Source of the DNA: Nitrospirillum pindoramense
GTDB lineage: Bacteria; Pseudomonadota; Alphaproteobacteria; Azospirillales; Azospirillaceae
NCBI RefSeq assembly: GCF_007827955.1
Contig: NZ_VITR01000005.1
Coordinates: 372,001 to 436,000, forward strand
DNA: 64,000 bases
Direction of reading: 5' to 3'
A model generated the notes under the pieces. The model did not search any database, was not told the origin of the DNA, and saw only the letters and a program-made list of their open reading frames with translations. The translations under genes and the position numbers were made by a program. This document shows positions 53,378-62,431 of this stretch, piece after piece. Each line of letters begins with the position of its first letter. Within the stretch, counting starts at the first letter, position 1.

Positions 53378-54022
53378 TTACAGGAAATCGCCGATGTGGA
53401 GCTGCGCGGTCGTGGGCACCACGTAATCGGCCCGCGTCAGGACGGTGGGATCGCCGATGCCCACCGCCACCATGCCGGCATCCTTGATGCTGATGATGCC
53501 GGCCACCGAATCCTCGATGCCCAGGCAGCGGTCCGGCGCCACCCCCACCAGGCGCGCGGCCTCCAGGAACAGGTCTGGCGCGGGCTTGGGCGCCTTCACC
53601 GCCGCCGGGTCGGCGATGGCGTCGAACAAGGGGGCGATGCCCAGCTGTTCCAGCAGGGGCGGGGCGTTGCGGCTGGCGGAGGCCAGCGCGATCTTCAGCC
53701 CGGCGTCGCGCGCCTCCTCCAGCACCCGCCGGGCGCCGGGCAGCAGGTCGTCGGGCGTCTGCTCGGCGACGGCGGCGGTGTAATAGCCGTTTTTCCGGTC
53801 GGCCAGCACCCGCTTTTCCTCCGCCGTCCGCGTGACGCCGCCGTGGGCCAGGATCAGCTCCAGCGAGCCCATGCGGTCGACGCCCTTCAGCTTCTCCTCG
53901 AACGCGGGTTCCAGGTGGATGCCCAGCTCCTCCCCCAGGCGGCGCCAGGCGGCGAAGTGGATGTGGGCGGTGTCGGCCAGGACCCCGTCCAGGTCGAACA
54001 GCACGGCGTCAAAGCGCGGCAT
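53378..54022 (-). CDS. pgmB: Beta-phosphoglucomutase
   Basis: 214-residue HAD-superfamily mutase. FDAVLFDLDGVLADTA supplies the nucleophile Asp and acid-base Asp; HFAAWRRLGEELG is the cap segment that binds phosphoglucose; SASRNAPPLL, KPAPDLFL and GIEDSVAGI are the remaining motifs. It converts beta-glucose-1-phosphate, made by the GH65 phosphorylase, to glucose-6-phosphate. Its start overlaps the phosphorylase stop by 14 bases, so the two are coupled. Confidence 0.92.
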   Translation of the reverse strand: MPRFDAVLFDLDGVLADTAHIHFAAWRRLGEELGIHLEPAFEEKLKGVDRMGSLELILAHGGVTRTAEEKRVLADRKNGYYTAAVAEQTPDDLLPGARRVLEEARDAGLKIALASASRNAPPLLEQLGIAPLFDAIADPAAVKAPKPAPDLFLEAARLVGVAPDRCLGIEDSVAGIISIKDAGMVAVGIGDPTVLTRADYVVPTTAQLHIGDFL

Positions 54023-56402
54023 GGCGGGCGCCCTCCATCACCTGTTCCGGGGCTATTGGTGTCAGGTGCACGACCTGGCCATGGTGGCTCAGCGCCAGCC
54101 CGGGCCCCGCCAGCAGGCGGTAGCTGGTTGCGGCGTCGCAACCGACGACGACCTCGATGCGGTTGCCCCGGAAATCCATGCGGAAGCGATAGCTGGTCCA
54201 GCCGGGGGGCAGGGTGGGGGTAAAGCGTAGGGTGCCGCCCAGGGCGTGCAGCCCGGCGAAGCCCTGGACCAGGGCCATCCAACTGCCGGCCATGGCCGCC
54301 ATGTGCAGGCCGTGGCCGGTGTTGTGGTGCAGGTCGTCCAGGTCGACCAGGGCGGTGTCCTTGAAATAGGCCAGCGCCTTGTCCATCTGGCCCAGCCGCG
54401 CCGCCAGCAGGGCGAACACCCCCGCCGACAGGGTGCTGTCATGCACCGTCACCGCCTCATAGAAGGCGAAGGACCGGCGCACGGCCTCCGGCTCGAAGCG
54501 ATGGGGCAGCAGGCAGAAGGCGAGGACGGCATCCGCCTGCTTGCACACCTGGTGGCGGTACAGCACCAGGGGGTGATAGTGCATCAGCAGGGGATGGTGG
54601 TTGGCGGGCGTGCCGGCGAAATCCCAGGGCTTCTTGTTCAGGAAACTGTCGTCCTGCGGATACAGGCCGCTGGCCTCGTCATAGGGCAGGTACATGGCCG
54701 CCGCCGCCTGGCCCCAGCCCTCCGGCTCCTCGGCACCCAGGCCGATGGCGGCGGCGATGCGGGCGAACGCCTCCGGCTTTTCCCGGCCCAGGCGGGCGGC
54801 AACCTCGGCCGCGTACTCCAGGTGCGCCTGGGCCATGGCGTTGGTGTACAGGTTGTTGTCCACCATGGCCGTGTACTCGTCCGGCCCCGTCACCTCATGG
54901 ATGCAGAACTGGCCACCGCGGCGGGGATTGTAGTGCCCCATGTCCAGCCACAGGCGCGCCGTTTCGAACAGGATTTCGGCGCCGTGGCGTACCAGGAAAT
55001 CGTCGTCGCCGCTGGCGTCCATATACTGGCGCACGGCATGGGCGATGTCGGCGTTGATGTGGTACTGCGCCGACCCGGCGGGGAAATAGGCGGAGCACTC
55101 CGCCCCGCCGATGGTGCGCCAGGGATACAGGGCGCCCTTGCGGTGGCCCATGGCCCGCGCATGGGCGCGGGCGCCGTCCAGGGTGCGGTGCCGGTATTCC
55201 AGGATGGCGCGGGCCACCGCCGGCCGGGTGTAGACCAGCACCGGCAGGGCGAAGATCTCGGCATCCCAGAAGTAGTGGCCCTCATAGCCTTCGCCGCTCT
55301 GACCCTTGGCGCCGACGGAGGTCAGGCCGTCGCGCCCCGCCCCCTGCAACAGCTGGAACAGGTTGAAGCGCACCGCGCGCTCCAGCTCCGGCGCGCCGTC
55401 GATGGCGATATCCGAGGACAGCCAGAAGTCCTGCAGTGCCTGGGTCCGCGCTTGGCGCAGGCCGGGCAGGCCAATGGCGGTCGCCTGGCGCAGCGCCGCC
55501 ACGGCGGTGGCGGCCAGCGCGTCATCGGCGGAGGGGCCGTCCCCGCCCCTGTCAGCGGCATAGGCGACACTCTTCACCAGGGTCAGGACGGCCCCCGGCG
55601 CCAGGGTGGCGCGGGCCGTGTGGCTGACGATGCCCTGGTCGCGCAGGCTGTTCACCAGGACGGGGCCGCCGCCGGTGAGGGTCATGGCATGGGACATGAC
55701 CACGGCCACCCCCTGGCGGCTGCGGCCGGTGCGCAGCACCATGCCGTCGATACCGTCCTCCACGATCCAGCGGCGGAAGGCCAGGGCCGCCAGTTGCGGG
55801 CCGACGCGCGGGTCGTGCACGCCGTCCGCGTCCGCCGCCGGCGGCTGGTGCGGGGCCAGGCAGGAATCCACCACCACCTCCGCCGTGAAGTCCTCCGCCG
55901 TCACCTGGTACTGGATGACGACGGGGCCGGGATGGTCCTCCACCACCAGGCGCTCGGTGGCCAGCCGCAGGGTACGGCCGGCGGGAGAGCGCCAGCGCAG
56001 GCTGCGGTGCAGGACGCCGGTGCGGAGATCCAGCCAGCGGTGGTGCGCCAGCACGGTGCCGGTGGACAGGTCCAGCGGCTCGCCCTCGATGGTCAGGCCG
56101 ATCAGGGTGCCATCCGGCACCGGGATGCGGGTGTCGCTGGCCTCGGCGAAGCCCGGCGCCTTCTCATGATAGGTGATGGGCGTGACTTCATAGACGCCGT
56201 TCAGATGCACGACCGGGGCGGTGGAGCGCGCATCCTCCTCCACGCCGCCGCGCACGCCGATGAAGCCGTTGCCCAGCGTGAACAGGGATTCGGTGCATTT
56301 CAGCGCCGCCGGGCTGTCGCCCTGGGCGACGACCACCCAGGGGTCGGTGGCGGACGGGGCGGCGGGGAAGGGGGGGAGGGAGGCTGTCACGGGCTGATCC
56401 AC
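54009..56402 (-). CDS. GH65 disaccharide phosphorylase, probably maltose phosphorylase
   Basis: 797 residues, the normal length for GH65. The N-terminal beta-sandwich (FTLGNGFIGVRGGVEED) is followed by the alpha/alpha barrel with GEGYEGHYFWDAEIF, phosphate/substrate-binding segments, the catalytic acid Glu509 in VTGPDEYTAMVDNN, and the C-terminal NHHPLLMHYHPLVLYRHQ region. It cleaves an alpha-glucosyl disaccharide with phosphate to beta-glucose-1-phosphate and glucose. Coupling to beta-phosphoglucomutase and a maltose-type transporter fits maltose; kojibiose or trehalose cannot be excluded. A parS-like near match lies at 54127-54142. Confidence 0.88.
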   Translation of the reverse strand: MDQPVTASLPPFPAAPSATDPWVVVAQGDSPAALKCTESLFTLGNGFIGVRGGVEEDARSTAPVVHLNGVYEVTPITYHEKAPGFAEASDTRIPVPDGTLIGLTIEGEPLDLSTGTVLAHHRWLDLRTGVLHRSLRWRSPAGRTLRLATERLVVEDHPGPVVIQYQVTAEDFTAEVVVDSCLAPHQPPAADADGVHDPRVGPQLAALAFRRWIVEDGIDGMVLRTGRSRQGVAVVMSHAMTLTGGGPVLVNSLRDQGIVSHTARATLAPGAVLTLVKSVAYAADRGGDGPSADDALAATAVAALRQATAIGLPGLRQARTQALQDFWLSSDIAIDGAPELERAVRFNLFQLLQGAGRDGLTSVGAKGQSGEGYEGHYFWDAEIFALPVLVYTRPAVARAILEYRHRTLDGARAHARAMGHRKGALYPWRTIGGAECSAYFPAGSAQYHINADIAHAVRQYMDASGDDDFLVRHGAEILFETARLWLDMGHYNPRRGGQFCIHEVTGPDEYTAMVDNNLYTNAMAQAHLEYAAEVAARLGREKPEAFARIAAAIGLGAEEPEGWGQAAAAMYLPYDEASGLYPQDDSFLNKKPWDFAGTPANHHPLLMHYHPLVLYRHQVCKQADAVLAFCLLPHRFEPEAVRRSFAFYEAVTVHDSTLSAGVFALLAARLGQMDKALAYFKDTALVDLDDLHHNTGHGLHMAAMAGSWMALVQGFAGLHALGGTLRFTPTLPPGWTSYRFRMDFRGNRIEVVVGCDAATSYRLLAGPGLALSHHGQVVHLTPIAPEQVMEGARHAAL
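54127..54142. other. parS-like near match inside GH65 gene
   Basis: GTTGCGGCGTCGCAAC differs from the parA-leader site (32083-32098) by a single base. It lies in coding sequence. Confidence 0.35.
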
Positions 56403-56496
56403 GTGGTGTTGATCGGGAGGTTCGGGGCAGGGATGGTCGGACCCGCCGGGGGATGGAGGTAACTCGGGCGGCAGCCCTTTGGTTCCGTCGGCGGGC

Positions 56497-57957
56497 TTAG
56501 GAGGAGGGGGTGGAGGATAGGGGGGCGGCCACGTCCTCCAGCGACCGGCCCTCCGCCTTCACCCCCAGGACCAGTTCGGTGATGGCGGCGGCGATCATCA
56601 GGCCGGCGCCCAGGACGTAGCCCCACAGCACGTTGGTGCGCGAACCGGTGTCGATCAGCGCGCCGAACACCAGCGGGCCGCAGACGCCGCCCAGGCCGGT
56701 GCCGAAGGCGAAGAACAGCGAGATCGCCACGGCGCGGATTTCCAGCGGGAAGCATTCGCTGACCGTGAGATAGGCCGAGCTGGCGGCGGCCGAGGCGAAG
56801 AAGAAGATGACGCTCCACGCCAGGGTGATGGTGGTGGCGGTCAGCAGGCCCTGCTGGAACAGGATGCCGGTGCCGATCAGCAGCACGCCCGACAGGGCAT
56901 AGGTGCCGGCGATCATGGGCACGCGGCCGATGGTGTCGAAGAAGCGGCCGATGATCAGGGGACCCAGAAAGTTGCCGGCCGCGAAGGGCAGGATGTACCA
57001 GCCGACATCGTTGGAGGGCACGTCGAAGAACGAGGTCAGGACCAGGGCCTCGGTGAAGAAGATGGCGTTGTAGAAGAAGGCCTGGGCCGTCATCAGCGAC
57101 AGGCCCAGCACGGTGCGCCGGCCATAGTCGCGCAGCAGCGACTTGGCCACGGCGGCGGTCGACACCGTCCGCAGCTCCCGCAGGCGCACGGGCGGGCCGG
57201 CGGGGGGCAGGGCCTGGCCCCGCGCCTGGATGGCACCCTCGATGCGGGCGACGATGGCCTCCCCCTCCGCCACGCGGCCATGGGTCATCAGCCAGCGCGG
57301 GCTTTCCGGGATGGCGCGGCGCAGCAGCAGGATGAACAGGCCCAGCACCGCGCCGGTGAAGAAGCTGGCGCGCCAGCCCATGTCCGGCCCCAGCAGATGC
57401 GGGTCCAGCAGCACCACGGACCCGACCGCGCCCAGGGCGGCGCCCAGCCAGTAGCTGCCGTTGATCACCAGGGTGACCCAGCCGCGGGCGCGGGCGGGGA
57501 TCAGCTCCTGGATGGTCGAATTGATGGCCACGTATTCGCCGCCGATGCCGGCCCCGGTCAGGAAGCGGAAGACCAGCAGGCTGGTGAAATCCCAGCTGAA
57601 GGCGGTGGCGGCGGTGGCGGTCAGGTAGACCAACAGGGTGATGCTGAACAGCTTCTTGCGGCCCAGCCTGTCGGTCAGCCAGCCGAAGAACAGGCCGCCC
57701 AGCACGCAGCCGATGAGATAGGCGCTGCTGGCCGCCGAAACCTGGGCGTTGTTCAGCGCCAGCGACGGGCTTTCCTTCATGGCGCCGGCGACGGCGCCGG
57801 CCAGCGTGACCTCCAGCCCGTCCAGCACCCAGGTGATGCCCAGCGCCGCCACCACCAGGCTGTGGAACCGACCCCAGGGCAGGCGGTCCAGGCGGGCCGG
57901 GATGTCGGTTTCCGTCAGGGCGGTGGGCGGCGGGGCGATGGTGGCGGTATTGGACAC
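56497..57957 (-). CDS. MFS sugar transporter
   Basis: About 486 residues with twelve predicted membrane helices. Typical sugar-porter signatures are present: GWLTDRLGRKKLF (loop 2-3 motif), RFLTGAGIGGEYVAINSTIQE and PESPRWLMTHGR. It should carry maltose or a related oligosaccharide across the inner membrane by proton symport. The start is uncertain: GTG 57957, with AAGGTGA upstream, is preferred; an in-frame TTG at 58026 is possible. It lies between the TonB receptor and the GH65 phosphorylase on the same strand. Confidence 0.85.
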   Translation of the reverse strand: MSNTATIAPPPTALTETDIPARLDRLPWGRFHSLVVAALGITWVLDGLEVTLAGAVAGAMKESPSLALNNAQVSAASSAYLIGCVLGGLFFGWLTDRLGRKKLFSITLLVYLTATAATAFSWDFTSLLVFRFLTGAGIGGEYVAINSTIQELIPARARGWVTLVINGSYWLGAALGAVGSVVLLDPHLLGPDMGWRASFFTGAVLGLFILLLRRAIPESPRWLMTHGRVAEGEAIVARIEGAIQARGQALPPAGPPVRLRELRTVSTAAVAKSLLRDYGRRTVLGLSLMTAQAFFYNAIFFTEALVLTSFFDVPSNDVGWYILPFAAGNFLGPLIIGRFFDTIGRVPMIAGTYALSGVLLIGTGILFQQGLLTATTITLAWSVIFFFASAAASSAYLTVSECFPLEIRAVAISLFFAFGTGLGGVCGPLVFGALIDTGSRTNVLWGYVLGAGLMIAAAITELVLGVKAEGRSLEDVAAPLSSTPSS

Positions 57958-58120
57958 GGGCAGGGTCACCTTCACGGGGAGGCCGAAGAAAGCAAAAGGA
58001 GGATGGGCGGACAAAGATCGGGGCAATGCCCGCCCATCCCCAGGGGCCGTCTTCGGGGCGACGGCCCCATGACACCCCGGCCCCCGCTGTCGGATGCGGA
58101 GGGCCGGGAACTCACGCGGG

Positions 58121-60607
58121 TCAGAACTTGGCCGCGGCGCTAAGGTGGATGGACCGGCCGAACAGCGGGCGGCCCAGGAAGACGCCGCCGCTGCTGGTGC
58201 CGGACCCGACCACGCGGGCGTTGCCTTCGGTGATGCCCAGCTCGTTCGTCAGGTTGGTGCCGGTCAGCTGGACGGTGTAGCGGTCGAACTCGGCCGAGAC
58301 GCCCAGGTCCAGGGTGTCATAGGCCGGCAGCGGCTGCTGGTTGTCCGGGTCGCCGTAGCGGTCGCCCACATGGGTATAGGTGCCGAACAGCCGCAGGCTG
58401 GCCCAGTCCAGCGGGATCTCGTACGACGGCGCGATGGAGAACTGGAACTTGGGCTGGCGCAGCACCTGGTTGCCGTTGAAGCTGGGGTTGTCCTGGTACT
58501 TGGCATCCAGATAGGTGCCACGGAAGCTGACCGTCAGGTTGGTGACGGGCCGCACCGCCAGCTCGAACTCCGCACCCCAGGCTTCCGATCCATAGATCTC
58601 GTTGATCAGGCTGCCGCTGCCGTCGGGGTTCACCACCTCCGCCTGGTACAACAGGCCGGAGAAGGTGTTGTGGAAGCCGGTGACGTAGGCGCTGTAATAG
58701 TGCGACGATGTCTTCAGGCCAACTTCCTGCTGCTGGATGTTGACCATCTGGTAATCGCCGCCGCGCAGGGCGTCGAACTGCGGGAACTCATGGCCGCTGT
58801 TGACGCGGGCGTACACGCTGAGATCGTCGGTCAGGTAGTAGTTGGCGCCGACGGTCCATGACGGCTCCGTCCGGTGCGAGCTGACGCCGTAATAGGTGCC
58901 GTTGGTGTAGCTGGCGGCGTTGTCGTACAGCGTCAGCGGGTTGTTGTCCAAATCGCCCGTGCTGTCGTTGCTGATGGTGCCGTTGATGCTCTGGTGTTCC
59001 ATGCGGAAACCGGCGTCGATGCGCAGGTCCGGCGTGATCTTCCATTCGTCGGAGATGAAGCCCGCCACGGCGGTACCGTCATAGCTGGCGTCCAGCGCGT
59101 AGAAGGAGCCGGAGGTCAGGCCCCCGCGTGAGGCTTTGGCGCCGTTGTTCAATACCACGTCCACCGCCTGCGGGTGGTTGGTCATGGTCAGCAGGTAGTT
59201 GTTGCCCAGGTACCATTGGTCCTTGGACGAATACTGGGCGAAATAGGCGCCCACCGTCAGGGTGTTGCCGGGGAACAGCTCATGGCTGAGGCGCGCGTCG
59301 TCGGTGAAGGACTGGATACGCTTGTCCACCGACCACATGCCCACGGCGATGACCTGCTGGTTCATGTTGGTCAGCGCAGCACCGGAGCCGACAATCTTGG
59401 CCGAGCCGCCGGTGGCGATGCCGCCGGCCGCCGCCACCACGGCGGCGTTGGCGTTGGCCGAGGTGACGGTGTCGCTGATGAACTGGCCCAGCGTCTCAGG
59501 GTTCGAGCCTGTGAATTCCGACTGGGTGAAGGCCCGGCCGGTGACGAAGTTCATCTTGTTGCTGAGCTGCCAGCCCTTCAGGTCCAGGTCCAGGGTGTTG
59601 CCCAGGGTGGTCAGCTGAATGCCGCGGCCGTCGCCGATGTCCAGGTTCTTGGACTGGCCGGGGCCGGTCTCGATGGTGACGTTGCGGACGTCGTTGCTGT
59701 ACAGGCTGAAGGTGCCCGGATCGGTGCCGGGGAAGGCCGAGATGTCCTTGCCGCCGTTGCTGCTGACCAGCGGGATGGCGGTGTAGAAGGCGTTCTTGTC
59801 GTCCGTGCGGCGGCCGTAGAACGTGAACTCGCCATTCTCGAATTTCTTGGTGACGTTGGCCACCACCTGGCCGCCGTCGTCGGCGGGGAACTGGGTGCTG
59901 CGGATGCCCTCGTTATAGCGGTAGAAGCCGCCGACCATGAAGTTCAGGTCTTTGGTGATGGGGCCGCCGTAATAGGTGTCGACGCGGTACAGCCCCTCAT
60001 CCCCCACGGTCAGGCGGATGCTGCCTTCCGGCGTGTCCGTGCCCTTGCGCTGGATGAAGTTCACCGTGGCGCCCGGTTGGGCGTTGGAGAAGACGGTGGC
60101 CGGGCCGCCGCGCAGCACCTCCACCCGCTCCACCGTGTCGTCCAGGCGGATGAGGGTGGAGTTGTCCATGAAGGACAGGGTGGGTGCCGGATAGATGGGC
60201 GAGCCGTCGATCTGCATGGTGATGAAGGGCGCGTCGCCGCCGCCCGGGAACCCGCGCACGTCGATGTTGGGGCCGGCCGTGCCGCTGGTCGATTCCACCC
60301 ACAGGCCGGGCGTCAGCTTCAGCAGGTCGGCGGTGCCGTTGGGCTGCTGGGCGACGATGTCCTCGGCCTTGATGGTGCTGATGGCGAAGCTGGCGTCCAG
60401 CTTCTTCATGCCGTCGCTGCGCGCGGTGCCGGTGACGATGATTTCCTGCAGCTCTTCCGAAGCGCCGCTGGCCGCCTGCGGCGCCGGCGTGTTCTGGCCC
60501 GTCGCGGTTTGGGCCGCCGCGGTTTGGGCCAGGCCCGCAACCGGCATCAGCAGGGCCGCCAACGCGACGCCGCCCAATAACGCACCTATCCGATGTGGAT
60601 GTGACAT
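58121..60607 (-). CDS. TonB-dependent outer-membrane receptor
   Basis: 828 residues. A signal peptide (cleavage near AGLAQ) is followed by a Ton-box-like EELQEIIVTGTARSD, the plug domain (about 65-180, with NIDVRGFPGGGDAPFITMQI and LRGGPATVFSNAQPG), and a 22-strand barrel ending in an aromatic residue (SAAAKF). AGGGAAGG sits directly before the ATG. With the MFS, GH65 and pgmB genes downstream and a LacI gene divergent, it probably imports maltodextrins or another alpha-glucan, as in other alphaproteobacteria that use TonB receptors for sugars. Confidence 0.9.
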   Translation of the reverse strand: MSHPHRIGALLGGVALAALLMPVAGLAQTAAAQTATGQNTPAPQAASGASEELQEIIVTGTARSDGMKKLDASFAISTIKAEDIVAQQPNGTADLLKLTPGLWVESTSGTAGPNIDVRGFPGGGDAPFITMQIDGSPIYPAPTLSFMDNSTLIRLDDTVERVEVLRGGPATVFSNAQPGATVNFIQRKGTDTPEGSIRLTVGDEGLYRVDTYYGGPITKDLNFMVGGFYRYNEGIRSTQFPADDGGQVVANVTKKFENGEFTFYGRRTDDKNAFYTAIPLVSSNGGKDISAFPGTDPGTFSLYSNDVRNVTIETGPGQSKNLDIGDGRGIQLTTLGNTLDLDLKGWQLSNKMNFVTGRAFTQSEFTGSNPETLGQFISDTVTSANANAAVVAAAGGIATGGSAKIVGSGAALTNMNQQVIAVGMWSVDKRIQSFTDDARLSHELFPGNTLTVGAYFAQYSSKDQWYLGNNYLLTMTNHPQAVDVVLNNGAKASRGGLTSGSFYALDASYDGTAVAGFISDEWKITPDLRIDAGFRMEHQSINGTISNDSTGDLDNNPLTLYDNAASYTNGTYYGVSSHRTEPSWTVGANYYLTDDLSVYARVNSGHEFPQFDALRGGDYQMVNIQQQEVGLKTSSHYYSAYVTGFHNTFSGLLYQAEVVNPDGSGSLINEIYGSEAWGAEFELAVRPVTNLTVSFRGTYLDAKYQDNPSFNGNQVLRQPKFQFSIAPSYEIPLDWASLRLFGTYTHVGDRYGDPDNQQPLPAYDTLDLGVSAEFDRYTVQLTGTNLTNELGITEGNARVVGSGTSSGGVFLGRPLFGRSIHLSAAAKF

Positions 60608-61208
60608 CCTTCCCTCCCCTTATGTCTTGGTGTGATCGTGACTTGGACTGGCTCGCCCCGTCGCGCCCTGACCCAAGGCTTCTTATCGGGATGGCGCGTC
60701 CTTGATGGATCGCCTGCCACCCTTGCTTGAATGACGCTTCGATAACATCGGATGACATCGATAACAAGACATCGATATCATTTTGCCGGTGACCGCCTGA
60801 AGGGGGCCGCTGAACCGCCCCGCGATACGGCATCTGTTGCTGCGATTGCGCTTCGCAAGCGCAGCAAATTGACCGGGAAGGGCGCCCCCAGTCTTAAATC
60901 CTTGGCATTTAAGGCCCCCTGCATCTGAATATCGGGTGGCATGGCTGTGCCGGTGTTGTTATCGATGTCATTCGCTGCTACGCCTACAGCGGTGCCGACA
61001 CCGAGGACTGGTGCGGTGCGGCGTCCCAGGGCCCTTTCCTGGCATAGGGGATTATGCGGGCCGAAACGTCCATCCCAGGGGAAGGGATGGCGCGACTCGG
61101 GTTTCCGCGCAGCAGCCCCGGCTTGGCAAGCGGTGCCCGGCTATGGAACAGTCTTCCGCCGGTCCATCCTTTCACCGGCCCCGTTCTTTCCTGGTTTCGG
61201 AACCGCTT
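60608..61208. other. Divergent control region, TonB receptor / LacI gene
   Basis: 600-bp gap with both promoters. Open frames running into the LacI gene start before any ribosome site and are not counted. Bases 60738-60780 hold repeated ATCGATAACA-like words; the rest shows nothing clear. Confidence 0.4.
60738..60780. promoter_or_regulatory. Candidate LacI-family operators
   Basis: Three related words, TTCGATAACA (60738), ATCGATAACA (60757) and ATCGATATCA (60771), each centred on TCGA, spaced 19 and 14 bases. The second is part of TGACATCGATAACA, an imperfect palindrome with the central CG typical of LacI-family sites. They lie about 130-170 bases upstream of the TonB receptor start. Confidence 0.5.
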
Positions 61209-62285
61209 ATGAGCCTGCGCCCCGCCAAGTCCGCCCGTCCGGCGCCCCGCTCCCCGGACCCCACCCTGCCGGGCGGGGACGCCGCAGAGGGGGGTGTGCA
61301 GGCGGACGCCGGCCGGCTGACCATGGCCGACCTGGCGGCCAAGGCGCAGGTGTCCATCATCACCGTGTCCCGCGCCCTGCGCGACAGCCCCGCCGTGCGG
61401 CAGGATACGCGCCGCCGCATCCAGGAACTGGCGCGCGAGATGGGCTATCGCTTCAACGCCACGGCGCGGAACCTGCGCCTGCAGCGCAGCCACACCATCG
61501 CCGTGGTGGTGGACATGACGCCGTCGCCCGAACGCCCCATGTCCGGCCCCTTTCCCTTGGACCTGCTGGGCGGCATTTGCCAGGAACTGACGGTGGCCGG
61601 ATACAATGTGCTGCTGACCACCGGGGCGTCACAGCCGGCGGCGGCGGTGCAGGCGGCCGACGGCGCCATCCTGCTGGGCCAGGGCGCGGACGACACCGCC
61701 GTGCGCCAACTGCTGCCCATGGGTGTGCCGCTGGTGGTGTGGGGGGCGCCGCAGCCGGGCATGGATCCGGTCTTCGTGGGCAGCGACAACCACCAGGGCG
61801 GGGCGCTGGCCGCCGCCCGCCTGGTCGAGACGGGGCGCCGCCGCCTGGTCTTCCTGGGCGACACCCACCACCGCGAGAACGCGGAACGCCTGCACGGCTT
61901 CACCCAGACGCTGGCCACCGCCGGGGCGGCGCTGGTGGCGCTGGCGCCCTGCGACTTCACCTTCAACGCCGGCGTGGCGGCGGTGCGGGGCCTGCTGGCC
62001 GATACCACGGGTGGGTTCGACGGCATCTTCGCCTGCAGCGACGCCATCGCGCTGGGCGCCATGCGCGCCCTGACGGAGGCGAAGCTGACCGTGCCCGACG
62101 ACGTGTCCGTCATCGGCTATGACGACACCCCCATGGCCGCCTTCCACACCCCGGCCCTGACCTCGATCCACCAGAATTGGACGGAGGGTGGCGTGCGCCT
62201 GGCGCAGAGCGTGCTGGCGCTCATCAACGGGGAGCGGCCGGAGTCGCTGATCCTGCCGACGCGGCTGGTGGTGCGGGCGACTTAG
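61209..62285 (+). CDS. LacI-family repressor of the maltose locus
   Basis: 358 residues. The N-terminal HTH with hinge (LTMADLAAKAQVSIITVSRA, then RRIQELAREMGYRFNATARN) is followed by a periplasmic-binding-protein-like domain (about 95-350: FVGSDNHQGGALAAARLVE, IFACSDAIALGAMRAL, VSVIGYDDTPMAAF). It is preceded by about 38 extra residues before the HTH. It probably releases the divergent receptor-transporter-phosphorylase operon when an alpha-glucoside binds. The ATG at 61209 has GGAA seven bases upstream. Confidence 0.9.
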   Translation: MSLRPAKSARPAPRSPDPTLPGGDAAEGGVQADAGRLTMADLAAKAQVSIITVSRALRDSPAVRQDTRRRIQELAREMGYRFNATARNLRLQRSHTIAVVVDMTPSPERPMSGPFPLDLLGGICQELTVAGYNVLLTTGASQPAAAVQAADGAILLGQGADDTAVRQLLPMGVPLVVWGAPQPGMDPVFVGSDNHQGGALAAARLVETGRRRLVFLGDTHHRENAERLHGFTQTLATAGAALVALAPCDFTFNAGVAAVRGLLADTTGGFDGIFACSDAIALGAMRALTEAKLTVPDDVSVIGYDDTPMAAFHTPALTSIHQNWTEGGVRLAQSVLALINGERPESLILPTRLVVRAT

Positions 62286-62431
62286 TTTTTGTCCCTCAGA
62301 CGCCGGGCGGGCCCATCCGAGCCCTGGCTTGTCCTCGATTTCCAGTCCGCCTTCGGCTCCCCGGAAATCTCCGGCGGCCGCCGTCGCGGCCTGACAAGCG
62401 ATGAGGTGGGCTTATTGCTTGTAAAAGGACC
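62286..62431. other. Convergent intergenic gap
   Basis: 146 bp between the LacI gene and the convergent reductase. A GCCGCCG-rich stretch could fold, but no clean terminator stem was found. Confidence 0.3.

Noticed and set aside
54246-56462. 738-residue plus-strand open frame
   Set aside because: Antisense to the GH65 phosphorylase, which has intact catalytic motifs.
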